Source: Methylophilaceae bacterium (lineage in GTDB: Bacteria; Pseudomonadota; Gammaproteobacteria; Burkholderiales; Methylophilaceae). Taken from it: DNA of 36,793 bases. Position 1 is the stretch's first letter; the number at the start of each line of letters is the position of its first letter. Under the pieces are notes generated by a model that ran no database searches, was not told the DNA's origin, and saw nothing but the letters and a program-made list of their open reading frames with translations. Below are positions 1-9,161 of the stretch, piece after piece. A program made the translations under genes and the position numbers. Location: the NCBI GenBank assembly GCA_014378915.1, contig JACMMS010000105.1, positions 1 through 36,793 of the forward strand. Reading direction: 5' to 3'.

Positions 1-374
1 GTAGGTAAAAGCAGGGGAACGGAATGAAATCGTTTTGTTATTGGCATAAGTTTGCCAAAAAAGACGAGGTTTTAAGAGAAAACCACTCAGGAATGAGTGA
101 GATTTAAATTAAAAAATGGAAATTGACCTAAGCACGGGGGGGGTTGACTGGCTCGTGCAAAGGTCTCAATATAGTACTCATTAATTAATGGTACATGTAA
201 CGCAAAAAACACTTGATACGACAATGTAAATACTCAGCCACTTAATGAAAGTTAGTATTATTTATCCTCAAGAACCTAAGTTTGCCTATCAATCTGGCAA
301 TCGTTTTTTAAAGTCGCCGCGGAACGATGCGCCGATTTGCTCACCTAAATACCTAATGAACGCTGTTCAGTCTT
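1..374. other. AT-rich flank with no recognisable gene
   Basis: No supported gene here. A 52-codon plus-strand frame from 245 to 403 (starting MKVSIIYPQEPKF) overlaps the mocR end and has no ribosome binding site. A run of eight G at 136-143 is unusual for the base composition. Confidence 0.5.
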
Positions 375-1862
375 TTAGCTTAGAGATTCGAGATGCTCAT
401 TAATTAATTTCGCCAATTTAGTAGCTGCCGCCGCAATTTCTTCTAACGGCAAATAACCGTAGCCAGCCACTACGCCACGTTTGATAGGAGGCGCAATAAA
501 ATAGGCAGATAACGGACGAATATCAATTTGTTGTAAGCGAGCCAGATGCATGAGTTGCACATCATCGCAATCATCAGGCAGGTGCACCACGAAATGCAAG
601 CCTGCATCAACGTTAGATAAAAAAGCCTGCGGCTATAATTGATGCTGTAAGGCGTACTGCAACAAACCACGACTTTGCTCATAGCGCGAGCGCACACTGA
701 GGATGTGCCTAGCAAAGTGACCTTGTTGAACAAGGTCGGCCAATGCAGCTTGAACTGCCATTTGAACAGGACGATGAATATCTGCTAGCCCTGTACGAAA
801 TGGTGTAATTAAATCTTTAGGCAAAACTACATAAGCAATGCGGATGCGTAGGTACAGTAATTTGAAATGTACCACAATAAATTACACGCTCATGGCGATC
901 TGAACCCTGCAATGAAGCGATTGGGCGGCCTTTGTAGCGAAACTCGCTTTCGTAATCATCTTCTAAAATCCATACACCTACACTTGCCGCAAACTCAATT
1001 AATAAGCGCCTGCGCGTTAAACTTATCATTACATCACTGGGATATTGATGTGAAGGCGTTAAATAGATCAAGCGCGGATTGCTTTGTAAGTCACCAAGAC
1101 TAAGTGAAATACCATCTTTATCAACCTCAATGGGGCGTAATGCTAAATTATTAGCTTCAAATATACACCGTGCACCCCAATAATCTGGATTTTCCATCCA
1201 CACCATATGATCACTATCGGCTAGCAAACGCGCACATAAATCAAGCGACTTTTGCGTGCCAGCAGTAATTAAAATTTGGTCTGCCTCACAGCGTACGGAA
1301 CGAGAAACACGTAAATATTCCGCAAGTACTTCGCGTAAACGTTGGTATCCGCCCAACCGTGCATAATCCATAAAAGCTGGCAGTGGTTCACGCCAATATT
1401 TATTTTGTAATTTTTGCCAAGTCTTATATGGAAATACCGAAAAATCGTTGGCCCCTGCAATAAACTCCAGAATTTCATGATGCTGGCTAGAATGTGCTTG
1501 TGTTAATTGATCACCACGCTTAGAAAGTTTACGTGGCATCACATTGATGGTTTTATTTTTTGGTTGCTCATAGTTATCTAACGAAAACTGGGCAAAGTAT
1601 CAGCCACTGCAGAACCACTTCCAATGCGCGCCTCTACATAACCCTCAGCCAACAACTGCTCATAAGCTGCAATCACTATATTACGCGAACAACCAATTTC
1701 AAGCGCTAAATTTCGAGAGGAAGGTAATCTACTGCCACCTTTAAGCTGATGATTTAAAATTGCGGAGCGAATAAGCTCAAAAACTCGTCGATGAGTTGGT
1801 AAATCAGCATTGAGTGTGGAACCCAGTGAGGTTAGGACAAGCTCTGCAAGTAGGATTTTCAT
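375..1862 (-). pseudogene. MocR/PdxR-type GntR regulator, broken
   Basis: This was a MocR-family transcription factor: a GntR winged-helix domain followed by a domain resembling fold-type I aminotransferases. The first about 95 codons (1862-1578) hold the winged helix, with SRLPSSRNLALEIGCSR as the recognition region. The rest carries ITAGTQKSLDLCARLL, NPDYWGAR, LTPSHQYPSDVMI and ILEDDYESEFRYKG, all typical of MocR aminotransferase-like domains. Three lesions are visible: a frameshift near 1583, a frameshift near 870 inside the GTFSK-type PLP-lysine motif, and an in-frame TAG at 633-635; the frame then reads cleanly to 375. Restored length is about 495 residues, normal for the family. It points away from the dad and puu genes and may once have controlled one of them; that link is inference. 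Confidence 0.85.
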
Positions 1863-1946
1863 TAATATACTTTTTTAAGCATGGCTGTTAAGCCATGTAA
1901 TTGGTCCTAATCATAAGATAAAAATAGATATTTCTCTAGTACCAAG

Positions 1947-2448
1947 TCACTCAACGCCGAGTCCTTCTAGCGGCAAAACGAAACCCTCTTTCACTTCCTC
2001 CATCACTACATAACTTCTAGACTCCTGTGCACTTGGCAAGGTAAGTAATATGTCACCTAATAATGTACGGTAATCTGACATTTGTGCAATTCGCGCTTTA
2101 ATTAAATAATCAAAATCACCCGAAACAAAATGGCACTCTAGTACGCTTGGTAACTTCAAAATTTCTTGTTTAAATTTATTAAAAATGGCTCCCGACTTGG
2201 TGGATAGCTTTAGTTCCACAAATACCAGCAACGCAAGTGACAATGTCTGAGGGTCTAGTTTTGCGTGATAGCCTAAAATAATGCCCTCTTTTTCCAAACG
2301 TTTGATGCGCTCACCGCAAGGCGTGACAGATAAGCCGACTTTTTCTGCTAACTCTGTAATAGGAATGCGCGCATTTTTTTTGCAAAATTGATAATATTTT
2401 TATATCAATGCGGTCTAGTTCACGTGTGGCATGAGTGCGAATTCGCAT
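1947..2448 (-). pseudogene. dadR: Lrp/AsnC-family regulator (DadR-like), frameshifted
   Basis: An Lrp/AsnC-type regulator transcribed divergently from dadA, the arrangement of dadR-dadAX in proteobacteria, where DadR senses alanine and activates D-alanine catabolism. The start ATG (2446-2448, minus) has an AAGGTGA ribosome binding site. The helix-turn-helix part (ITELAEKVGLSVTPCGERIK) and the effector domain (VLECHFVSGDFDYLIKARI) are both present but in different frames. The switch lies in a run of eight A (coding strand) near codon 25; seven A would restore one open frame. Total length is 502 nt, one more than a multiple of three, so a single inserted A explains the break. The run could also permit transcriptional slippage, so some full-length protein might still be made. 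The symbol rests on context as well as sequence. Confidence 0.8.
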
Positions 2449-2624
2449 AATTTCACCTTAAAATAAACGTAATAACTAAAAGATAGGCTATTTTAGAAAT
2501 AAAACTTATATTCAAATAAAATTTAGTTGATTTAGTTGATTTAAATTGAATATATAGAGAATTCGCTAAGCCAATAATCACTAAGCTAACTACATTAATG
2601 GTTGAACGAGATGGGTAAAGCATC

Positions 2625-3976
2625 ATGCGTGTTTTAATATTAGGTTCAGGTGTTGTTGGTGTAAGCAGTGCATGTTATTTAGCTAAACAAGGATTTGATG
2701 TCACGATGATAGACCGTCTACCCTCTCCTGGTTTAGAAACTAGTTTTGCCAACGCAGGGCAAATTTCACCTTGATACTCAGCGCCATGGGCTGGGCCAGG
2801 CGTCCCATTTAAAGCGGTGAAATGGATGTTTCAACAGCACGCGCCTTTGCACATTAAACCCGATGGCAGTCTATGGCAATTGCAATGGATGCTAAAAATG
2901 TTGCAAAACTGCAACACTAAAAGTGATGAAGTCAATAAGTCGCGCATGGTGCGATTGGCGGAATATAGTCGTGATTGCTTAGAGCAGTTACGTGACGATA
3001 TTGGCATTCAATATCAGTCACGCACCAACGGGACATTACAGGTCTTTCGCACAAAAAAACAGCTAGCGGCTGCACAAAAAGACATGACTGTGATAGAGCG
3101 TTGCGGAGTTGAGTTTAGCTTACTAGACAATCATGGTTGCACAACAGTTGAAAACCTGCACTGGCTTTAATTAAAGACAAGCTAGTTTGTGGTTTACACT
3201 TGCCTGGAGATGAAACGGGTGACTGCCAGTTATTTACTACTAGTTTAGCGGAAGAAGCAAGCAAGCTTGGTGTGCAATTTAGACAAAATATTGTTATTAA
3301 GCAATTTTTAACTTCAAATGACAAATTGAGGGGTGTTGAGATTCAATCAAGCAGCCAAACTGAAATTTTGCAGGCAGACCAATATGTGGTGGCATTAGGT
3401 AGTTACTCAGGCGCTTTGATGCAATCGCTCAATATAGAAATACCTGTTTATCCAGTTAAAGGCTATTCACTCACTATTCCTATTGTTAGCACCGCGGCTT
3501 CACCCATCTCTACAGTCATGGACGAAACTTATAAAGTGGCCATTACACGTCTTGATAATCGCATTCGCGTGGGTGGTATGGCTGAATTAGCAGGCTTTGA
3601 TTTAAGCTTAAACCCTAAACGACGCGCCACGTTAGAAATGGTCACTCAAAGTTTATTCCCACATGCTGGCGATTTATCAAATGTTAGCTTTTGGACAGGC
3701 TTGCGCCCAATGACATCCGATGGCACACCAATTATTGGACGTGTATCAAACTATGCACAGCATGAAAACCTATGGCTCAATACTGGCCATGGTACTTTAG
3801 GTTGGACAATGGCTTGTGGCTCAGGGCAGGTCTTAGCTGATTTATTAGCTGACATAAAACCAGCCATTAAAGTCGATGACTTCAGTTTAAATCGCTACGA
3901 TAGCGGCCAAAACCAAATGATTAAAGAAGCTATTAAGCCAGCACACCCAGTTAAATTAAATCAATCAGCATCATGA
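2625..3976 (+). pseudogene. dadA: D-amino-acid dehydrogenase small subunit, broken
   Basis: DadA is a membrane-associated FAD enzyme that deaminates D-alanine to pyruvate and passes electrons to the respiratory chain. The N-terminus has the Rossmann fingerprint [20 protein letters not shown] and then [12 protein letters not shown]. Codon 50, a glycine in DadA proteins, is TGA at 2772-2774. The frame stays open after it ([20 protein letters not shown]) until a one-base deletion in the A run near 3145, after which the correct frame resumes ([20 protein letters not shown], then [17 protein letters not shown]). The C-terminal FAD part ([21 protein letters not shown]) is intact. Length is 1352 nt, one short of whole codons, matching the single deletion. 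The end overlaps the racemase start by four bases (ATGA), so the two genes were an operon. Confidence 0.92.
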
Positions 3977-5094
3977 GTCGTCCAGCTGTTGCGACCATTA
4001 ATTTAGATGCTTTTAGACATAATTATCGCGTAGCAAAGCAATTATATGGCGGCAGAGCAATGCCAGTTGTCAAATCAAATGCTTATGGTCATGGCGCGGT
4101 GCAATGTGCGAAAACTATCGATAATGAGGCCGATGGCTTTGCCGTTGCTTGTATTGAAGAAGTGCTGACACTTAGGCAAGCAGGTGTTCAATCACCCATT
4201 CTATTGTTAGAAGGTTTTTTTAAAGCGCGTGAGCTCGAAGAAATTGTACATCATCAACTTTGGATTGTGATTCATTATCGCTGGTAAGTAGGTGCTCTAC
4301 TAGCAAAAAAACTCAAAGCACCTGTTCATGTTTGGCTAAAAATGGATACGGGCATGCATCGTGTTAAGCTTGAGCCTAGTGAGTATTTAAGCACATTACA
4401 GCAACTTAATCAGCATGAGAATATTGCTACTATGAATGCCATGAGTCATTTTGCCAATGCAGATAATCTAGAGAGCGCACAGACACTAAAGCAACTCGCG
4501 TTATTTGAGACGATATTAAAGTCAGCGTCAAATTACGGGAAACTACAATGCATTAGTTTAGCAAATTCAGCCGCTATTCTAGGTTGGCAAGCTAGCCATC
4601 ATATAATCAATCAGCCATCTTGGGCTCGTCCAGGCATTATTTTATATGGTGCAGATCCACTTTTTAATCAAACACACCCTAAAGTAAACTTACTTAGCGT
4701 GATGCGGCTTTCATCAAGCATCATCTCTACACGCCAGGTTAAAAAAGGTGAATCCATAGGTTACGGCAGCAAATTCACTGCATACAGAGATACTTTAGTT
4801 GGGGTTGTTGCTTGTGGCTATGCAGATGGCTATCCAAGATCTACAAACTGCAGTTTACCAGTAGCGGTAAATGGTCACATGACGCATTTAATTGGCCGCG
4901 TATCAATGGATATGCTGTTTGTTGATCTCTCTGATTTACCTCTAACAGAAATCGGTAGCTAAGTAGAGTTATGGGGAGAGCAAGTTTCTGTCAATCAAGT
5001 GGCAAATGCAGCTGGAACAATCGCTTATGAATTATTTTGCAATGTAAAGCGTGTTGCTTTTCGTTATAACGATCTTGCTATGAAAAGAAATTAA
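3973..5094 (+). pseudogene. dadX: Catabolic alanine racemase with two in-frame stops
   Basis: A PLP-dependent alanine racemase that would convert L-alanine to D-alanine for DadA. The PLP-lysine motif [11 protein letters not shown] places the lysine at residue 34; the catalytic-tyrosine region IGYGSKF and the C-terminal RVSMDMLFVDLSDLP are present. Two TAA codons interrupt a single unbroken frame: one at 4285-4287 (after IHYRW) and one at 4960-4962 (after LTEIGS). Reading through both gives a normal family length of about 373 residues. No frameshift is needed. Since dadA upstream is also dead, I call this the dad-operon copy; a housekeeping alr elsewhere in the genome must be assumed, because D-alanine is needed for peptidoglycan. 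Confidence 0.9.
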
Positions 5095-5123
5095 TGAGTA
5101 AACTTAAGTGTATGGTTCTATCT

Positions 5124-5144
5124 AAAAGCCAAAAGTGGCTTTTT
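5124..5144 (+). terminator. Intrinsic terminator after dadX
   Basis: The stem AAAAGCCA / TGGCTTTT has eight perfect pairs around a four-base loop and ends in five T. It lies 30 bases past the dadX stop and would insulate the puu genes from dad transcription. It is intact although both genes it served are dead. Confidence 0.75.
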
Positions 5145-5188
5145 AATTAGAGCCAAAGTCCAGCTATAGTATTTCTATAGTCTGAAAA

Positions 5189-5228
5189 TATAATATTAAA
5201 TTTAGTGGATACCTTTAGACACTAAATT
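5189..5228 (+). promoter_or_regulatory. Candidate promoter -10 and operator upstream of puuD
   Basis: TATAAT at 5189-5194 is a perfect -10 hexamer, though no good -35 is visible at the usual spacing. Just downstream a perfect 9-bp inverted repeat, AATTTAGTG (5199-5207) and CACTAAATT (5220-5228), brackets 12 bases. It would lie at about the transcription start, a fitting place for a repressor operator or a 5' leader hairpin controlling the puu genes. No regulator is assigned. Confidence 0.4.
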
Positions 5229-5239
5229 ACAAGGCAACC

Positions 5240-5272
5240 ATGATTCAAGATTACATGAAATCAAATGAATAA
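5240..5272 (+). CDS. Possible 10-codon leader peptide overlapping puuD start
   Basis: ATG at 5240 is preceded by AAGG at 5231-5234, a better ribosome binding site than the one in front of puuD. The frame encodes MIQDYMKSNE and stops at 5270-5272, a few bases inside puuD, whose ATG is at 5265. Such an overlap would allow translational coupling. It may equally be chance in AT-rich sequence. Confidence 0.25.
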   Translation: MIQDYMKSNE

Positions 5273-6077
5273 AAGACGCCCAATTATTGGAATACCAGCC
5301 TGCATTAAAATGATAGGCGATCACCCTTTTCATGCAGCAGGAGCAAAATATATTAGCGCAGTAGTGAGTGCAGCTAACTGTATTCCCCTAGTATTACCAG
5401 CCATTGGCGATGAACAAGATTTAGACACTATTTTAGAATTAGTTGATGGTTTATTACTCACTGGCTCAGCTTCTAATATAGAACCTAGCCGCTATAACAC
5501 TCCCCTATTTAATGCTGATATGTTAATGGATACAGCAAGAGATGCCACCACTTTTCCTTTGATTGAAGCGGCTATTGCTGCTGGCATCCCTATTTTAGGC
5601 ATATGTCGCGGTTTTCAAGAAATGAATGTGGCATTTGGCGGTACATTGCACCAAGAAGTTCATACACGGCATCACCTGATGGATCATCGAGAAAAGTCTG
5701 GTACATTAGATGTGCAGTACGGTCCGTCACACCCTGTACAAATTACTGAAGGCAGTTTTTTACAGCACCTATTAAATGGCGCAGATGAGATCATGGTGAA
5801 TTCCATTCACGGACAAGGTATTGATCATCTTGGTTACAATTTATCAGCAGAAGCGCTAGCTCCAGATGGCCTGGTTGAAGCAATTCGAGTTACTAACGCA
5901 AAAACATTTGCATTAGCAGTGCAATGGCATCCAGAGTGGAAAGTGACTGAAAACTCCCAGTCATTGGCTATTTTCACTGCATTTGGCGATGCTTGTAAAG
6001 CGCATTTTGCAAGTAGAAGTTTAGTTCTAACTAAGGTTTTAGAAAGTCAGCGTTTTAAAGTTAAAGATTCATCATAA
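5265..6077 (+). CDS. puuD: Gamma-glutamyl-GABA hydrolase
   Basis: A class I glutamine-amidotransferase-like hydrolase that splits gamma-glutamyl-GABA into glutamate and GABA, the last step of the glutamylated putrescine pathway. The nucleophile Cys114 sits in ILGICRGFQEMNVAFGG and the rest of the triad, His222 and Glu224, in AVQWHPEW. The family feature of an N-terminal IGIPAC with a following HAAGAKYI is present. At 270 residues it is slightly longer than the E. coli enzyme (254). The start is set by an in-frame TGA at 5256-5258; the ribosome binding site is weak and translation may depend on the leader ORF that overlaps it. It is followed 18 bases later by puuA. The reading frame is intact. 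Confidence 0.93.
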   Translation: MNKRRPIIGIPACIKMIGDHPFHAAGAKYISAVVSAANCIPLVLPAIGDEQDLDTILELVDGLLLTGSASNIEPSRYNTPLFNADMLMDTARDATTFPLIEAAIAAGIPILGICRGFQEMNVAFGGTLHQEVHTRHHLMDHREKSGTLDVQYGPSHPVQITEGSFLQHLLNGADEIMVNSIHGQGIDHLGYNLSAEALAPDGLVEAIRVTNAKTFALAVQWHPEWKVTENSQSLAIFTAFGDACKAHFASRSLVLTKVLESQRFKVKDSS

Positions 6078-6095
6078 ATATAATAAGGTCATAGT

Positions 6096-7496
6096 ATGAA
6101 TAGAAAACATATAGCAAATGGTAAGCGAATAGCAGAGCGGGATAACGCAGGCTTTAATAAAATGGACGATTGGCTGAATAAGCATGGCGTTACCGAAGTT
6201 GAATGTTTAGTACCAGATATGACAGGGATTCCACGTGGGAAAATTTTACCGCGCGCCAAGTTTAACGAAGATAGAGGCATGCGCCTGCCAGAAGGTGTTT
6301 TGGGAATGACTGTTACGGGTGAATACCCTGAAGATGAGGCGTTTAATAAAGTCATACACGAAAGTGATCGTGATATGGTGCTCAAACCCGATCCTGATAC
6401 GGTGCGTATTGTGCCGTGGGCCGCTGACCCTACCGCACAAGTGATTCATGACTGCTTTACGTTTGATGATAATTTAGTAGAGCATGCGCCGCGCTCTGTT
6501 TTGCGTAAAGTGTTGGCGCTTTATGCAGAACAAGGCTGGAAACCAGTGGTTGCTCCAGAGTTAGAATTTTATATCGTGGCTCGCAACACCGATCCAGATT
6601 TGCCACTTCAACCCCCTATTGGCCGTAGCGGCCGCGCAGAATCTGGCCGTCAAGCTTACAGTATTGATGCAGTCAATGAATTCGATCCATTATTTGAAGA
6701 TATTTATGATTACTGTGAAAAGATGGAGTTAGAAATTGATACCCTCATTCATGAAGTCGGCACAGGGCAAATGGAAATCAACTTTCTACATGGTGACCCA
6801 TTGGAGTTGGCTGATAGCGTTTTCCTATTTAAGCGAACGGTAAGAGAAGCTGCTTATAGGCATGAAATGTATGCCACATTTATGGCAAAGCCAATGGCAG
6901 ATCAACCGGGTTCGGCGATGCACATTCATTTAAGTGTACAAGATGCAAAAACAGGTAAGAATATATTTTCACTTGATGATGGCAGCGATTCAGAACTATT
7001 TAGCCACGCCATTGGTGGCTTACAAAAATATTTACCAGCATCCATGGCGCTTTTAGCGCCATTTGTTAATTCATACCGCCGTTTGGTGCGTAACACCGCA
7101 GCGCCAATTAATGTGCAATGGGGTAGAGATAATCGCACCGTGGGCATCCGTGTTCCAGAATCAACTAAAGCAGCACGCCGCTTAGAAAACCGTGTTGCAG
7201 GTGTTGATGCAAACCCCTACATTGCCATGGCAACTACCCTAGCATGTTGTTATTTAGGCATGATGAACAACATTAACCCGACTCAAGAACTAGCAGGTAA
7301 TGGCTACAATCATGAGTATGAATTACCGCGCAGCCTCAATGCGGCCATCGATTTATTGCGCGCAACACCTGTTCTACACGAAATATTAGGTGAAAGCTTT
7401 ATTACGCTTTATCTCTCCGTAAAAGAGCTGGAATATGAAGAGTTTATGAAAGTGATTAGCCCGTGGGAACGTCGTCACTTGTTATTACATGTTTAA
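6096..7496 (+). CDS. puuA: Gamma-glutamylputrescine synthetase (glutamine synthetase-like)
   Basis: An ATP-dependent ligase of the glutamine synthetase fold that joins glutamate to putrescine (or another polyamine) as the first step of the Puu pathway. It has the N-terminal beta-grasp region (VECLVPDMTGIPRGKILP) and the catalytic domain with APELEFYIV, the metal/glutamate region HEVGTGQMEINF, the ATP-site signature KPMADQPGSAMHIHLS, and arginines in NRTVGIRVP and RRLENRVAG. Length 466 is close to E. coli PuuA (472). GlnA proper is excluded by the long N-terminal spacing and absence of the adenylylation-loop context. It lies between puuD and spuC in the same direction. Glutamylspermidine or other amine specificity cannot be excluded from sequence alone. 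Confidence 0.92.
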   Translation: MNRKHIANGKRIAERDNAGFNKMDDWLNKHGVTEVECLVPDMTGIPRGKILPRAKFNEDRGMRLPEGVLGMTVTGEYPEDEAFNKVIHESDRDMVLKPDPDTVRIVPWAADPTAQVIHDCFTFDDNLVEHAPRSVLRKVLALYAEQGWKPVVAPELEFYIVARNTDPDLPLQPPIGRSGRAESGRQAYSIDAVNEFDPLFEDIYDYCEKMELEIDTLIHEVGTGQMEINFLHGDPLELADSVFLFKRTVREAAYRHEMYATFMAKPMADQPGSAMHIHLSVQDAKTGKNIFSLDDGSDSELFSHAIGGLQKYLPASMALLAPFVNSYRRLVRNTAAPINVQWGRDNRTVGIRVPESTKAARRLENRVAGVDANPYIAMATTLACCYLGMMNNINPTQELAGNGYNHEYELPRSLNAAIDLLRATPVLHEILGESFITLYLSVKELEYEEFMKVISPWERRHLLLHV

Positions 7497-7537
7497 TTAA
7501 ATACCAACTAAAAATTAACAAAACGAAAGCTTGATCC

Positions 7538-8923
7538 ATGTCTGAGCAAAGTATATTTGACACGCCTAACTTAAAACAACGCGATAGTGCGCATTATCTC
7601 CATCCATTTACAGATACTAAAGATTTATCTACCACTGGCGCACGAATCATCACGCGTGGACAAGGTGTTTATATTTGGGATTCTGATGGTAATAAAATAC
7701 TAGATGGCATGTCTGGTTTATGGTGTGTGAATGTAGGCTACGGTCGTCAACAGTTGGTCGATGCTGCAACCCAACAAATGACAGAACTGCCTTACTACAA
7801 CAGCTTTTTTAATACATCAGTGATCCCAGCCATTGAGTTGGCAGAAGTAATGACAGCGATTACACCGCCTCAGTTTAATCACTTTTTCTTTACTAACTCA
7901 GGTTCTGAGGGTAATGACACTATTTTAAGGATGGTTCGTCGCTATTGGGATATCAAGGGTCAGCATCAGAAAAAGACCTTCATCGCTCGTAAAAATGCTT
8001 ATCACGGCAGTACAGTTGCTGGGGCCTCACTCAGCGGCATGACTTATATGCACGAACAAGGCGATTTACCCATTCCAGGTATTGTTCATATTGAACAGCC
8101 CTACTATTTTGAGCATAGTCAAGGTTTGTCACCAGAAGCATTTGGTTTAAAAGCAGCAGGTTGGTTAGAAGAGAAAATTTTAGAACTTGGTGCAGATAAA
8201 GTTGCAGCATTTATTGGTGAGCCAGTGCAAGGTGCTGGCGGTGTGATTATTCCACCACCAGGCTATTGGCAGGAAATTGAGCGTATTTGCAATAAATATG
8301 ATGTGCTATTAGTTTCAGATGAGGTCATTACAGGCTTTGGTCGTTTAGGCAAATGGTTTGGCTGTGAGTACTTCGGTATAAAGCCTGACTTAATGACCTT
8401 TGCTAAAGGCATCACCTCTGGTTATATTCCATTAGGCGGCGTTGCTGTGGGTGACCGAGTTGCAAATATGCTCATTGAAAGCGGTGGTGATTTTAACCAT
8501 GGCTTTACTTATTCAGGCCATCCTGTCGCATGCGCGGTGGCTTTAGCCAATATCAAATTACTACAAGATGAATCTATTGTGGAGCGCGTAGGTGATGACA
8601 CTGCACCATATTTGCACAAAAGCTTTATGGAGCTAGCTGATCACCCATTAGTTGGCCTCACAGAAACTTGCGGGCTAATGGCGGGTTTAGTGTTAGTTAA
8701 AGACAAAAATAAGCACAACCTATTCGATGCAGAACATGGGGTTGGCATGATTTGTCGCAGCCATTGTTTTGCTAACGGCGTGATTATGCGCGCTGTGGGT
8801 GACAGAATGATTATTGCACCACCATTAGTGATTACGCATGAAGAAATCGACCAATTGATATCTCTCATCGAGCTATCATTGGATCAGACACTCGTTGATT
8901 TAAAAAAATTAAACTTGATTTAA
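7538..8923 (+). CDS. spuC: Putrescine-pyruvate aminotransferase, SpuC type
   Basis: A class III PLP aminotransferase of the SpuC group, which moves an amino group from putrescine (or cadaverine, spermidine) to pyruvate, giving 4-aminobutyraldehyde and alanine. Visible motifs are DGMSGLWCVNVGYG, FFTNSGSEGNDT, the YHGSTVAGASLSG phosphate-cup segment, GEPVQGAGG, VSDEVITGFGR, and the Schiff-base lysine 290 in MTFAKGITSGY. Length 461 matches P. aeruginosa SpuC. It begins 41 bases after puuA. It is of interest here because alanine produced by it would once have fed the dead dad operon upstream, and because its aldehyde product would need an aldehyde dehydrogenase: patD is dead in this window, leaving puuC. 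Substrate range is inferred from family. Confidence 0.9.
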   Translation: MSEQSIFDTPNLKQRDSAHYLHPFTDTKDLSTTGARIITRGQGVYIWDSDGNKILDGMSGLWCVNVGYGRQQLVDAATQQMTELPYYNSFFNTSVIPAIELAEVMTAITPPQFNHFFFTNSGSEGNDTILRMVRRYWDIKGQHQKKTFIARKNAYHGSTVAGASLSGMTYMHEQGDLPIPGIVHIEQPYYFEHSQGLSPEAFGLKAAGWLEEKILELGADKVAAFIGEPVQGAGGVIIPPPGYWQEIERICNKYDVLLVSDEVITGFGRLGKWFGCEYFGIKPDLMTFAKGITSGYIPLGGVAVGDRVANMLIESGGDFNHGFTYSGHPVACAVALANIKLLQDESIVERVGDDTAPYLHKSFMELADHPLVGLTETCGLMAGLVLVKDKNKHNLFDAEHGVGMICRSHCFANGVIMRAVGDRMIIAPPLVITHEEIDQLISLIELSLDQTLVDLKKLNLI

Positions 8924-8929
8924 TAATTT

Positions 8930-9160
8930 TTGACACTACAAAACGTGCATTTAGTCATTTATTTAAGTTTAAAAAACGGCTAAGTTTTATTGTTGTACTA
9001 TTAAAAACATCATGTAATATTTAGTGATAGTAATAATGTCATTGAAATGGCCACACAAAGCCTGCATAGGTGTTTGGCATGATGCAAGGCATATTTAATG
9101 CTTAATTTACTTATTTTTTAAAGTCTTTAAACTTATCTAACTTAATTAGGGAAAATATAA
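8930..9160 (+). promoter_or_regulatory. Likely promoter region of potF operon
   Basis: A 238-bp AT-rich gap separates spuC from potF, much larger than gaps elsewhere in the block, so a separate promoter is likely. A TTGACA -35-like hexamer starts at 8930, but no convincing -10 follows at 16-18 bases. I looked for a sigma-54 site around TTGGCATGATGCAAGG (about 9073) and the GG-GC spacing does not fit. The potF ribosome binding site AGGGAAAA is just before the start. Confidence 0.35.
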
Positions 9161-9161
9161 A

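Noticed and set aside
245-403. 52-codon plus-strand frame starting MKVSIIYPQEPKF
   Set aside because: No ribosome binding site, overlaps the end of the mocR pseudogene and resembles no family I know.
9060-9100. Sigma-54 promoter before potF
   Set aside because: The GG and GC doublets near TTGGCATGATGCAAGG do not have the required ten-base spacing.
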